Shown piece by piece: positions 7,711-16,142 of a stretch of DNA of 27,224 nt (position 1 is its first letter; each line of letters opens with the position of its first letter). The translations under genes were made by a program, and so were the position numbers. The stretch lies in assembly GCA_947040465.1 (NCBI GenBank), contig CAMRBO010000002.1, forward strand, positions 1-27,224, given 5' to 3'. The notes below the pieces were generated by a model, which was given only the letters and a program-made list of their open reading frames with translations, was not told where the DNA came from and made no database searches. The stretch is from an uncultured Mycoplasma sp. (lineage in GTDB: Bacteria; Bacillota_I; Bacilli_A; Mycoplasmatales; Metamycoplasmataceae).

Positions 7711-8322
7711 ATGAGATTAAGAAATAACCCAGAAGCTGATTCAATAATAGAAAAACATCAGAACATTATAAAAAACATTCCTATTGAAGTTGATGAAAAT
7801 ACTATTTTAGAAATTGGTATGGGAAAAGGTGAGATGATTGTTCAAATGGCCTTGAATGAACCTCATAAAAAATTCATTGGTATTGAAAAATTTCCTACAG
7901 TTGTTTTGAAAGCGTTAAAGGAAATTGATGAAAAAAACATTACTAATTTAAATATAGTTTGTCAAGATGTTTCAAAACTTTCAGGAGCATTTTCAGGGAA
8001 GGTTTCAACTATATGGTTAACATTTAGTGATCCTTGACCTAAGAAAAGACACTTTAAAAGACGATTGACGTATAAAACATATTTGGATATCTATAAAAAT
8101 TTATTAACAAGTGATGGAGTTTTATTGATAAAAACAGATAATGATAGCCTTTATAATTATTCATTAGAATCATTAGAAGAGTATGGTGCCAATATAATTT
8201 TTAAAACAACAAATTTATACTCATCTCCAAAAATTGAAAAAAACATTCCGACAGGATATGAAATTAAGTGACATAATCGAGGTAAAAATATAAATTTTAT
8301 TGAAGCTAAATTCAATAAATAG
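7711..8322 (+). CDS. trmB: tRNA (guanine-46-N7)-methyltransferase
   Basis: Methylates N7 of G46 in the variable loop of tRNAs, using S-adenosylmethionine. The 203 residues start MRLRNNPEA (the family begins with a similar RxRxNPxA). The SAM-binding loop ILEIGMGKGEM is near residues 33-43, followed by FIGIEKFPTVV. The family signature FSDPWPKKRHFKRRLT sits near residues 107-122, with Trp from TGA. Later come LIKTDND and IPTGYEIKWHNRGKNI near the C-terminus. The length is usual. It stands alone, divergent from the DUF402 gene, and ends before an inverted repeat. Confidence 0.95.
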
Positions 8323-8342
8323 TTCCACTATTAGAAATCATA

Positions 8343-8366
8343 AAAACCTATTTAAATATAGGTTTT
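8343..8366 (+). terminator. Hairpin terminator between trmB and gyrA
   Basis: AAAACCTAT and ATAGGTTTT form a nine-base perfect inverted repeat with a six-base loop, 20 bases after the trmB stop. The T-run is the TTTT of the right arm only, so strength is uncertain. Confidence 0.6.
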
Positions 8367-8378
8367 CAGGTTGTTAAG

Positions 8379-8387
8379 TGTTATAAT
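8379..8387 (+). promoter_or_regulatory. Extended -10 promoter of gyrA
   Basis: TGTTATAAT is a TGn-extended -10 box. The start codon is 52 bases downstream, so gyrA has a leader of about 45 bases, unlike the leaderless genes nearby. Confidence 0.5.
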
Positions 8388-8439
8388 ATTATTAATAATA
8401 AGTGTATTACAAAAAAGTAATTTTTAGAACAGGAAAAAT

Positions 8440-11130
8440 ATGTTAATTTTTAATGATGAAGATGATAAAGAAAACAAACTAATTGATGAAGATGAAGATG
8501 ATCAATATAATGTTGATGAAGAAGAGTTAAAGGTTGTTTTTTTAGACAATAATGAAATTGTCAAAATAGATATTGATGAGGAAGAATCAGAAGCTCCGCA
8601 AGATAAAGAAGAATATAAAGTTAAGTCTCAATTAATTATTGAAGAAACAACTTCATTAGCTCCAATAAATGTTTCTATTGAAATGCAAAATTCATTTTTA
8701 GAATATGCAATGTCTGTTATTGTGTCTAGAGCATTACCTGATGCAAGGGATGGTTTGAAACCTGTTCATCGTAGAATTCTTTTTTCAATGTCTGAACTAG
8801 GTTTAACTTCAGGATCTCAATACAAAAAATCGGCTCGTATTGTAGGAGATGTTCTTGGGAAGTACCATCCACACGGTGATACTGCTATTTATGAATCTAT
8901 GGTTAGAATGGCTCAAGAATTTTCGTTGAGATATCCTTTGATTGATGGTCATGGTAACTTTGGTTCAATTGATGGTGATTCAGCTGCTGCGATGAGGTAT
9001 ACAGAAGCTAGAATGTCTAAGATTGCTTCGGAAATGATTGATGGAATAAAAAAAGACACTGTTAATTTTATGCCAAATTATGATGGTTCAGAATTAGAGC
9101 CTGTTGTTTTACCGGCTAGATTTCCAAATTTATTGGTTTCGGGTTCTGTGGGTATTGCTGTTGGTATGGCTACTACTATTCCACCACATAACTTAAAAGA
9201 AGTTATTGAAGGGGTTATCGCCCTTGCTAAAAATCCAGATATTACAATTGATGAGTTAATGGAATTTATTAAAGGTCCTGATTTCCCAACAGGAGCCACC
9301 ATTTTAGGTAGAAGAGGAATAATTGATGCCTATACTACAGGTAGAGGTTCTGTAACTACAAGATCAAAAACACATATTGAAGTTTTGAAAAATGGAAAAT
9401 CAAGAATTGTTGTTACAGAAATTCCATTTGATGTTAAAAAACCAGCAATGATTGAAAAAATCGCACAATTAGTTAAGGACAGAAAAATTGATGGAATTAC
9501 TGATTTAAGAGATGAAACATCAAGAAAAGGAATTAGAGTTGTTATTGAGTTAAAAAGAAATATAGTTCCTGAAGTATTGTTGAATCAATTATTTAAAATG
9601 ACTAATTTACAAACAAATTACAGTGTTAATATGATTGCTTTAATTGATGGTGAACCAAAAATATTGACTTTGAAATTAGCTTTAGAAGTATATTTGAAAC
9701 ATCAAATAGAAGTTATTACTCGTCGAACACAATTTGAACTTGATAAGGCAGAAGCAAGAGCTCATATTTTAGAAGGTTTAAAAATTGCTATTGAAAACAT
9801 TGATGCAATTATTGAACTTATTAAAAAATCAAAAACAGATGTTGATGCACAAGCGGCGTTGATTATTAAATATGATTTATCAGATAAACAAGCAAAAGCA
9901 ATTACTGAAATGCGTTTAGGAAGATTAACTGGATTAGCTATAGAAAAAATGGTTGAAGAATTATTGGCATTAGTTGAACAAATAAATTACTATAATGGCA
10001 TTCTTGGTTCACAAGAAAAAACAATAGATTTAATCATTACTGAATTGGAAGAAATTAAAAATAAATATTCTGATGCCAGAAGAACAGAAATAGACATTAA
10101 TAATATTGGAGACATTCATGATGAAGATTTAATTCCTGAAAAAAATATTTTAATTACAATGTCTGCAAGGGGATATGTAAAAAGAATACCTTTATTCGAA
10201 TATAAAGTGCAAAAAAGAGGTGGAGTTGGTTCTTCTACTCAAACCACATATTCTGATGATGATGTTAGCACAATTATTTCAACAACAACACATACTGATT
10301 TATTGATTTTCACTTCGTATGGTAGAGTTTATAGACTAAGAGCTCATCAAATTCCTGAACTTTCTAAACAAGCAAAAGGATTGCCATTCCAAAACATTAT
10401 TCAAATACAAAAAGATGAAAAAATCGTTTCTATGTTAACAACTAATTCTTATAATGATGATGAATATTTGATGACTATTACAGAAAATGGAATTGTTAAA
10501 AAGACACCTATTTCTCAATATGAAAGAATAAATAAAAATGGTAAAATAGCTCTTAAAATGAAAGAGGGCGACAAACTCATTAAGGCTATGAAAGTTAATG
10601 AAGATAGCGAAATAATTATCGGTTCAAATAACGGGAAAGTAGTTAGGTTCCAAGTTGATCAAATTAGGTCAATGTCGAGAACAGCAACTGGTGTAATCGG
10701 TATGAAATTTGATGACGATAAAAGTAAAGTTATAGGAGCATCGAATACAACAGAAGGAATAATTGTTCTTTCTATTGGAGCGTCTGGTTTTGCCAAAAAA
10801 ACACCTCTTGATGATTATAGGCAAACCAAAAGAGGAGCAAAAGGAGTTAAATCAATTAATGTTGATAAATCAGGGTCACTTCTATATGTTGGCTTAGTTA
10901 AGGGTAATGAAGATATAATGGTTGTTACCAATAAAGGTATAGCTATTAGAACAACTCTTGGACAAATTAATGAAACCAGTAGAGCAACTAAGGGTGTAAA
11001 GATAATCCAAGTAAAAGACAACTCAAAAATTAATTCAGTTGCCATAATTGATGTTGAAAAGATTGAACAAGAAGTAGAACAAGAAATTTCAAAAACACAA
11101 GAATTATTTATATCAAAAGATGATAATTAA
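8440..11130 (+). CDS. gyrA: DNA gyrase subunit A with acidic N-terminal extension
   Basis: Breakage-reunion subunit of gyrase, which introduces negative supercoils with GyrB. Family marks: FLEYAMSVIVSRALPDARDG (residues 86-105), KYHPHGDTAIYE (141-152, quinolone region), RYPLIDGHGNFGSIDGDSAA and the catalytic Tyr187 in AMRYTEARM. The six-blade C-terminal domain opens with a GyrA box QKRGGVG at residues 591-597, which marks it as GyrA rather than ParC. At 896 aa it is longer than usual because about 70 residues lie before the normal start. In the first 70 residues 28 are Asp or Glu and 7 are Lys. The start is supported by AGGA at 8431-8434. No tryptophan codon of either kind is present. It is monocistronic, and gyrB is not in the window. 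Confidence 0.95.
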   Translation: MLIFNDEDDKENKLIDEDEDDQYNVDEEELKVVFLDNNEIVKIDIDEEESEAPQDKEEYKVKSQLIIEETTSLAPINVSIEMQNSFLEYAMSVIVSRALPDARDGLKPVHRRILFSMSELGLTSGSQYKKSARIVGDVLGKYHPHGDTAIYESMVRMAQEFSLRYPLIDGHGNFGSIDGDSAAAMRYTEARMSKIASEMIDGIKKDTVNFMPNYDGSELEPVVLPARFPNLLVSGSVGIAVGMATTIPPHNLKEVIEGVIALAKNPDITIDELMEFIKGPDFPTGATILGRRGIIDAYTTGRGSVTTRSKTHIEVLKNGKSRIVVTEIPFDVKKPAMIEKIAQLVKDRKIDGITDLRDETSRKGIRVVIELKRNIVPEVLLNQLFKMTNLQTNYSVNMIALIDGEPKILTLKLALEVYLKHQIEVITRRTQFELDKAEARAHILEGLKIAIENIDAIIELIKKSKTDVDAQAALIIKYDLSDKQAKAITEMRLGRLTGLAIEKMVEELLALVEQINYYNGILGSQEKTIDLIITELEEIKNKYSDARRTEIDINNIGDIHDEDLIPEKNILITMSARGYVKRIPLFEYKVQKRGGVGSSTQTTYSDDDVSTIISTTTHTDLLIFTSYGRVYRLRAHQIPELSKQAKGLPFQNIIQIQKDEKIVSMLTTNSYNDDEYLMTITENGIVKKTPISQYERINKNGKIALKMKEGDKLIKAMKVNEDSEIIIGSNNGKVVRFQVDQIRSMSRTATGVIGMKFDDDKSKVIGASNTTEGIIVLSIGASGFAKKTPLDDYRQTKRGAKGVKSINVDKSGSLLYVGLVKGNEDIMVVTNKGIAIRTTLGQINETSRATKGVKIIQVKDNSKINSVAIIDVEKIEQEVEQEISKTQELFISKDDN

Positions 11131-11161
11131 TTTTATAATATAAAATTTGGTAATAAACTTA

Positions 11162-11178
11162 ATTTCTCAAACAGAAAT
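11162..11178. terminator. Weak hairpin between converging gyrA and membrane-protein cassette
   Basis: ATTTCT and AGAAAT around a five-base loop in the 50-base gap where the two units meet. Stem is short and no strong T-run follows. A second near-palindrome TTTTATAATATAAAA lies at 11131-11145. Confidence 0.3.
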
Positions 11179-11180
11179 AA

Positions 11181-11570
11181 CTAAAGTTTTTGATTAATTA
11201 GAACTATTTCTAGTTCTTCTATTAATTTAAAAAAATCTTCACTAGTCATTTTTTCATTGTGCTCAGAAATCTTAGAAATAGCCAGAATTTGGTTATTATA
11301 TTTTTCTTTCTTTTCTTTTCATTGGAATGCACTTACAATTGAAATAAAAAAAGTTCCAACTCCAGTTATTATGGTGAGGGCGATAAAAATATCTTTAACT
11401 TCAGTAAATTGATCATTATATTTTAGAGTAAATAAATTAAGAACAATTAAGAGTGCAGAAGCAACAAAAACAAAAACATTAATTAACACAAACATAGATT
11501 TTGAATATAAGTATTTTTTTCTATATTTTTTTCAATACTCTCCAATGATATTTTTTTGTTCTTCATTCAT
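11181..11570 (-). CDS. Small two-helix membrane protein, DUF4231/SLATT-like (third of three)
   Basis: A 129-residue protein. A basic, aromatic N-terminus (EYWKKYRKKYLYSK, residues 11-24, Trp from TGA) is followed by two predicted membrane helices, about residues 26-48 and 61-82, separated by a short acidic loop. A Lys/Glu-rich tail follows (FQWKEKKEKYNNQ onwards), likely helical in the cytosol. This arrangement matches DUF4231 proteins, which look like the SLATT two-helix group; some SLATT proteins are pore-forming effectors. That link is by shape only. Start ATG 11570 has AAGGGG upstream, lying in the end of the preceding gene, whose stop is two bases away. The function is unknown. Confidence 0.7.
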
Positions 11571-11572
11571 AT

Positions 11573-12031
11573 TTATTCCCCTTTTTTGTTTTCTTGTTGA
11601 TATCCAGTTATAATGATAAAAATTTGTTTTTCAAAAAGTTTTCTTTTTTCATTTATTCCATTTAAATCAAAATATTTATCGCCACTTAATGAATATCTTT
11701 GTTTTTCGATAATTAATTTATAATGAATTTCGTTATATTTATTTATTTTTTCTTTTAATAAAAAGAATGAAATCAGTGAATTTAATAATGCAACAACTCC
11801 AGAAATCATGGCTGAAAAGATAATATAATTTGCTCCAGTAATGGATGTTTCGTAGTTTGGTCCTGATATATTTAAGGTCGAAATTATAACTAAAAATAAA
11901 GCAATGGTTGGGAAGATGATGTTGGTTATAGTTATAACAGATTTTAATACTATTATTTTTTGTTTATATAATCTAATGAAATAGTCAATATTAGCGCTAA
12001 AATTTAAATTTTTTTCTTTTCTTATGATCAT
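11573..12031 (-). CDS. Small two-helix membrane protein, DUF4231/SLATT-like (second of three)
   Basis: A 152-residue protein with the same plan as its neighbours. It has a basic N-terminus (residues 1-30, FIRLYKQK), a first helix at about 31-53 with a central Pro, a polar loop (SGPNYETSITG), a second helix at about 69-92, and a basic tail (LLKEKINKYNEIHYK) that ends in a charged KKGE. Its ATG overlaps the last ten bases of the upstream gene, and its stop lies two bases before the downstream start, so the three are translationally coupled. Sequence identity to the other two is low by eye, so they are old paralogues or share only topology. The function is unknown. Confidence 0.68.
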   Translation of the reverse strand: MIIRKEKNLNFSANIDYFIRLYKQKIIVLKSVITITNIIFPTIALFLVIISTLNISGPNYETSITGANYIIFSAMISGVVALLNSLISFFLLKEKINKYNEIHYKLIIEKQRYSLSGDKYFDLNGINEKRKLFEKQIFIIITGYQQENKKGE

Positions 12032-12543
12032 TTTATTTTATCCTCACTTACAAAATTTTTCAGTGATTTATAAAATTTTTCTTTTTTAAATATCAAATTT
12101 TTATCAATGATTTTCTTAATTTCTATTTCCACATCTTGAGTTTCATCATTAATTAATAAATTATTAAGGTCAAGACAAATCTTTCTATAAATATTAAATT
12201 TATTTTTATTTTTCATAGATATTAAGAAGAAAGAGCAAATAATAATTCCTAGAGATAGGGTTATGGAAAGTGCTACTAGAAAAATAATTCCTGAAAGATT
12301 AGCATCACTAGGGTCGTAGCTCGGATCATTAACTTTTTGTATTATCATTACCACTGCAGTAATTAAAAGTGAAAAAATAGCCACATTTAATAAAGCGACA
12401 ATTAAATTAAAAATGATGGTTGATCAAGAACAAATATTTTTTTTAACTTCTAATTTTCAAATTTGAGATTTTCAAAAACTTTTAACCTCTTCTTGGTTGT
12501 GAAATTCTAGCGGATTTTTATCAAGTGAATTCTTTTTTTTCAT
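12022..12543 (-). CDS. Small two-helix membrane protein, DUF4231/SLATT-like (first of three)
   Basis: A 173-residue protein. A naive standard-code reading would start at 12384 and lose the N-terminus, because TGA codons (Trp) occur near residues 24, 29 and 40. The true start is ATG 12543. The N-terminal region is soluble and charged (residues 1-40, with EVKSFWKSQIWKLEVKK). Helix 1 covers about 43-68, an acidic Pro/Asp loop follows (NDPSYDPSDAN), and helix 2 covers about 86-109. A basic-acidic tail (MKNKNKFNIYRKI onwards) completes it. The stop is TAA at 12022-12024, after a TGA-TCA that would be an early end in the standard code. It overlaps the next gene by ten bases. No Shine-Dalgarno sequence is seen; a -10 box lies ten bases upstream. 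The function is unknown. Confidence 0.66.
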
Positions 12544-12553
12544 ATCTAATTTA

Positions 12554-12559
12554 ATTATA
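12554..12559 (-). promoter_or_regulatory. -10 box of the three-gene membrane cassette
   Basis: TATAAT on the minus strand, ten bases before ATG 12543, in the 21-base gap to fmt. With so short a leader and no Shine-Dalgarno sequence the first gene is probably read from a very short leader. Confidence 0.4.
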
Positions 12560-12564
12560 TTGAA

Positions 12565-13410
12565 TTATTTTATTTTTGATTTAATATCAATAATATTTTT
12601 TCCTTCAAATTGATATTTGGAAGAATAAATGAATCCATCTAGTGATTCTATTTTTAAATAATCTTTGTTTTCTTGAATTGTTGCTTCGAATATTTTTACA
12701 CGTTTTTTATTGATAAACAAATAAGCTCCAGGATTAGAGTTATAAGCTCTAATTTTATTAATCATATTTTTTGAATAATCTTTAGCTAATAAACTACTTT
12801 CTTTAGATAATTTAGGTGCCAATGTAACTTTTGTTTCGTCTTGTTTAATTGCGGTAAAATCACCATCATTAAATTTTTGTAATCAATTAACAATAACTTC
12901 TTTTGATAATGTTGACAATTTATTAAATAGTTCATCACTAGAATCATCTAAATTAATATTTATGTATTTTGTAAAAATAATATCTCCGGCATCCATTTTC
13001 TTAACCATATATATTAATGAAATGCCAGTTTCGGTATCTCCATTAAGAATGGCATGTTGTATTGGTGCCGCACCTCTATATTTAGGAACGATTGATCCAT
13101 GAATATTTATAGAACCTTTATTAGCTAATTCTAAAATATTATCAGGAATCAATTGACCAAAAGCAACAGTTAAAAAAATATCAAAATCAATAAGGGAAAG
13201 TTCATCAAATATTTCACCAATGTTATTTGGTTGAAATAATTTTATTTTATATTTTAAAGCAAGATCTTTAACGGGACTAGAAATTAAATTCATTCCTCTT
13301 CCTGATTTTTTGTCCGGTTGAGTTATAATACCTACAACATTTAAGTTCTTAATAATTTCCTCAAAAATAGGCACTGAAAATTTAGGTGTTCCAGCAAGAA
13401 TTATTTTCAC
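12565..13410 (-). CDS. fmt: Methionyl-tRNA formyltransferase
   Basis: Adds a formyl group from 10-formyl-tetrahydrofolate to Met-tRNA-fMet for initiation. The N-terminus VKIILAGTPKFSVPIFEEI is typical, followed by QPDKKSGRGM and the catalytic region NIHGSIVPKYRGAAPIQ and DTETGISL(I)YMVKKMDAGDI. The C-terminal tRNA-binding domain continues past a TGA (Trp, at 12883-12885) to LAPKLSKESS and IRAYNSNPGAYLF. The likely start is GTG 13410, because AAGGAAG lies five to six bases before it and the protein then begins at the conserved VKIILAGTP. ATG 13440 would add ten unrelated residues. The length is 281 aa, a little under the usual 310. It faces metK. Confidence 0.93.
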
Positions 13411-13440
13411 ATTAACTTCCTTACTATGTTTGATGTTCAT

Positions 13441-13501
13441 AGTATATATAATATAATAATATGATATTATTTAAAAATAAATAAAAACGAATGAGGCATT
13501 T
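13441..13501. promoter_or_regulatory. Divergent promoter gap between fmt and metK
   Basis: A 61-base gap of almost pure A and T. On the minus strand TATTAT at 13448-13453 would start fmt transcription near 13440, giving a leader of about 30 bases that holds its Shine-Dalgarno sequence. On the plus strand TATTAT at 13465-13470 would serve metK. Base composition makes any single box uncertain. The gap is too short for a SAM riboswitch. Confidence 0.35.
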
Positions 13502-14623
13502 ATGATAGGAATTTTTACATCAGAATCAGTTGGTAAGGGGCATCCTGATAAAATATGTGATCAAATTTCAGACGCTATACTTGATGCTGTTTTAACAAAT
13601 GATAAAAATGCAAAAGTTGCCATTGAAGTAATGGCGTCTAACAGATTAGTTATTATAGGTGGAGAATTAACAACAACAACATATGTTGATTTTGTGAAGA
13701 TAGCATGAAAGATATTAATGAATTTAGGATATACAGAGAACGACTTTTCTATTCTCTCAAATGTTAATAAACAATCTGAAGAAATTAGAAATAGTGTTGA
13801 TTTAGATAATGAAATTGGTTCGGGTGATCAAGGGATAATGTTTGGTTATGCAACTGATGAAACAGAATCTTTTATGCCTATTGCAATTACTGTGGCTCAT
13901 GAATTAGTGAAAAAAGCAGAAGAATTAAGGAAAAACAAAATCATTAAAGAGTTAAAGTCTGATATGAAATCTCAAATTACTGTTGATTATAAAGAGGATG
14001 GAGAAATTGAGATAAAAGATGTTTTAATGTCTATTCAACATTCATCAAATTATGATAAAAAGAAATTTGAAAGTGATATCAAAAAAAATATAATTGAGCC
14101 AATTATTAACAAATTTTTTAAAAATAAAAACTATAGAACATTAATAAATCCATCTGGTAGTTTTATCGTTGGAGGACCAATAGGTGATACAGGTTTAACG
14201 GGACGAAAAATAATTGTTGATACATATGGAGGAATGGCTCGTCATGGAGGAGGAGCTTTTAGTGGAAAAGATTGTACCAAGGTTGATCGTTCCGCAGCGT
14301 ATGCTGCAAGATGAGTTGCTAAAAACTTAGTAGCATCAGGAGTTGCTAGAAAAATTGAAATTCAATTATCATATGCAATTGGAGTTGCTAAGCCAATTTC
14401 TATTTCTTTTGAAACTTTTAATACAGAAAACATACCTAAATCTAAAATCATCGAAATTGTTGAAAAGGTTTTTGATTTATCTCCACAAGGAATAATTAGA
14501 GACTTAGAATTGAGAAATCCTGTTTATTTACAAACTGCAGTATATGGTCATTTTGGTAGAAGTGAATTAGATTTATCATGAGAAAAATTAAATAAAGTAA
14601 ATGAAATAAAAAAATTATTATAA
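13502..14623 (+). CDS. metK: S-adenosylmethionine synthetase
   Basis: Makes S-adenosylmethionine from methionine and ATP, feeding methyltransferases such as RlmB and TrmB in this window. The 373 residues begin MIGIFTSESVGKGHPDKICD (ATP and methionine site) and continue DQISDAILDAVL, GSGDQGIMFGYATDE, GPIGDTGLTGRKIIVDTYGG, and the P-loop-like GGGAFSGKD with KVDRSAAYAARW. It ends YGHFGRSELDLSWEKL. TGA codons at 13706, 14312 and 14579 are read as Trp. GAGG lies six to seven bases before the ATG. It is divergent from fmt and followed by the eno promoter. Confidence 0.96.
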
Positions 14624-14651
14624 TAAGATAGTTTTCGATATAAAAATGATA

Positions 14652-14657
14652 TATAAT
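14652..14657 (+). promoter_or_regulatory. -10 box of eno
   Basis: TATAAT within AATGATATATAATA (14645-14658). The same 14 bases recur before tuf at 16075-16088. The leader to ATG 14703 is about 40 bases and holds AAAGGAGA. Confidence 0.5.
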
Positions 14658-14702
14658 ATTTATTAAGTATATTAAAATAAAATAAAAATTAAAGGAGATA
14701 AT

Positions 14703-16076
14703 ATGTCAGCAATTATAAATGTTCACGCGAGAGAGGTTTTAGATTCACGTGGGAATCCGACAATCCAAGTAGAAATACACACAGAAATGGGCGGATTTGG
14801 ATCAGCAATTGTTCCTTCAGGGGCATCAACAGGTTCAAGAGAAGCATTAGAACTAAGAGATAAAGGGTCAAAATATGAAAGTAATTGATTTGGTGGAAAA
14901 GGAGTTATGCTTGCCGTTGATAATGTAAATGATAAAATAGCTTCAGAAATTTTAGGTATTGATGTTACAAATCAACGTTTAATTGATGAATTAATGATTA
15001 AATTAGATGGTACACCAACAAAATCAAAATTAGGTGCAAATGCAATATTAGGTGTTTCGTTAGCTGTTATGAAAGCTGCAGCTCATGAATTAGACTTGCC
15101 TTTATATCGTTATATTGGTGGAACTAATGCAAGAACATTACCTGTTCCAATGTTGAATGTTATTAATGGTGGAGAACATGCTACAAATACACTTGATTTT
15201 CAAGAATTTATGATTATGCCTTTAGGAGCAAAAACTTTTAGAGAAGCAATGCAAATGGCCAATAAAGTATTCCATAATTTATCAGCATTATTACATGATG
15301 CAGGATATGGAACACAAGTTGGTGATGAAGGTGGTTTTGCTCCAAATTTAAAAAATCATGAAGAAGCGTTAGATTTTCTTGTGAAAGCAATTACTAAATC
15401 AGGATTTAAACCTTCAACTACTGGAGATAAAGCAATTGCTATTGCTATGGATCCAGCAGCTAGTGAAGTTTATGACGAAAAATCAAAAACATATATTTTC
15501 AAAAAACTTAAAAAAGCAATCGCTTCAAAAACACCAGGGTTTGAAAATATGAAAGACAAAGTTGAATTTACATCTGCGGAAATGGTTGAATATTACAATA
15601 AATTAATTGCTAAATATCCAATTATTTCAATTGAAGATGGATTTGCTGAATCAGATTGAAATGGATTTAAAGAACAAAATATTAAAATTGGTAAAACACA
15701 CCAAGTTATGGGTGATGATTTAACAGTTACAAACAAGTTGATTCTTGCAAAAGCTATTAAAGATGATGTAATTAATTCAATTTTAATTAAATTAAATCAA
15801 ATCGGAACAGTTTCAGAAACATTAGATACAATTGAAATGGCTCATAAAGCTGGAATGACAGCAGTTGTTTCTCATCGTTCAGGAGAATCAGAAGATACAA
15901 CAATTGCAGATTTAGCAGTTGCAATGAATACTGGTCAAATAAAAACAGGTTCAATGTCTAGGTCAGATAGAATTGCTAAATATAATAGATTATTGGCAAT
16001 TGAAGAAGAATTAGGTATTATTGCTGAATTTAATGGTGAAGCAACATTCCATAATTTAAAAGCAAATGTTAAATAA
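14703..16076 (+). CDS. eno: Enolase
   Basis: Converts 2-phosphoglycerate to phosphoenolpyruvate in glycolysis; the product also drives the PTS, part of which is encoded at the right end of this window. The 457 residues include the N-terminal REVLDSRGNPTIQVEI and PSGASTGSREALELRD. They also include VGDEGGFAP with the catalytic Glu, the metal ligands in SIEDGFAESD and MGDDLTVTN, the catalytic Lys in LIKLNQIGT, and VVSHRSGESEDT. It ends in a normal C-terminus. TGA at 14886 and 15657 is Trp (SNWFGG, SDWNGF). A strong AAAGGAGA precedes ATG 14703. On many mycoplasmas enolase also appears on the cell surface and binds plasminogen; nothing in the sequence here shows that. Confidence 0.97.
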
Positions 16077-16081
16077 TGATA

Positions 16082-16087
16082 TATAAT
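16082..16087 (+). promoter_or_regulatory. -10 box of tuf
   Basis: TATAAT within AATGATATATAATA (16075-16088), which starts on the last bases of the eno stop codon. The same 14-base string precedes eno. The leader to ATG 16143 is about 50 bases and carries AAGGAG. Confidence 0.5.
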
Positions 16088-16142
16088 AATTATACAAATA
16101 TAAAAATATAAAAGTGAACATACACTTAATAAGGAGAATAAA

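Noticed and set aside
8440..11130. ParC instead of GyrA
   Set aside because: The GyrA box (QKRGGVG), the RYPLIDGHGNFGSIDGDSAA segment and the KKSARIVGDVLGKYHPHGD form are GyrA-like. ParC has different residues at these places.
11181..12543. CBASS or other nucleotide-signal defence system
   Set aside because: SLATT-like membrane proteins can be effectors in such systems, but no nucleotidyltransferase, SLOG or sensor gene is next to them. The neighbours are gyrA and fmt.
13410..13440. ATG 13440 as the fmt start on a leaderless mRNA
   Set aside because: A TATTAT does lie seven bases before it, but AAGGAAG plus GTG 13410 puts the start right at the conserved VKIILAGTP. The extra ten residues look unrelated to Fmt.
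13441..13501. SAM riboswitch before metK
   Set aside because: The gap is only 61 bases of near-pure A and T with no helices of the SAM-I, SAM-II or SMK box type.
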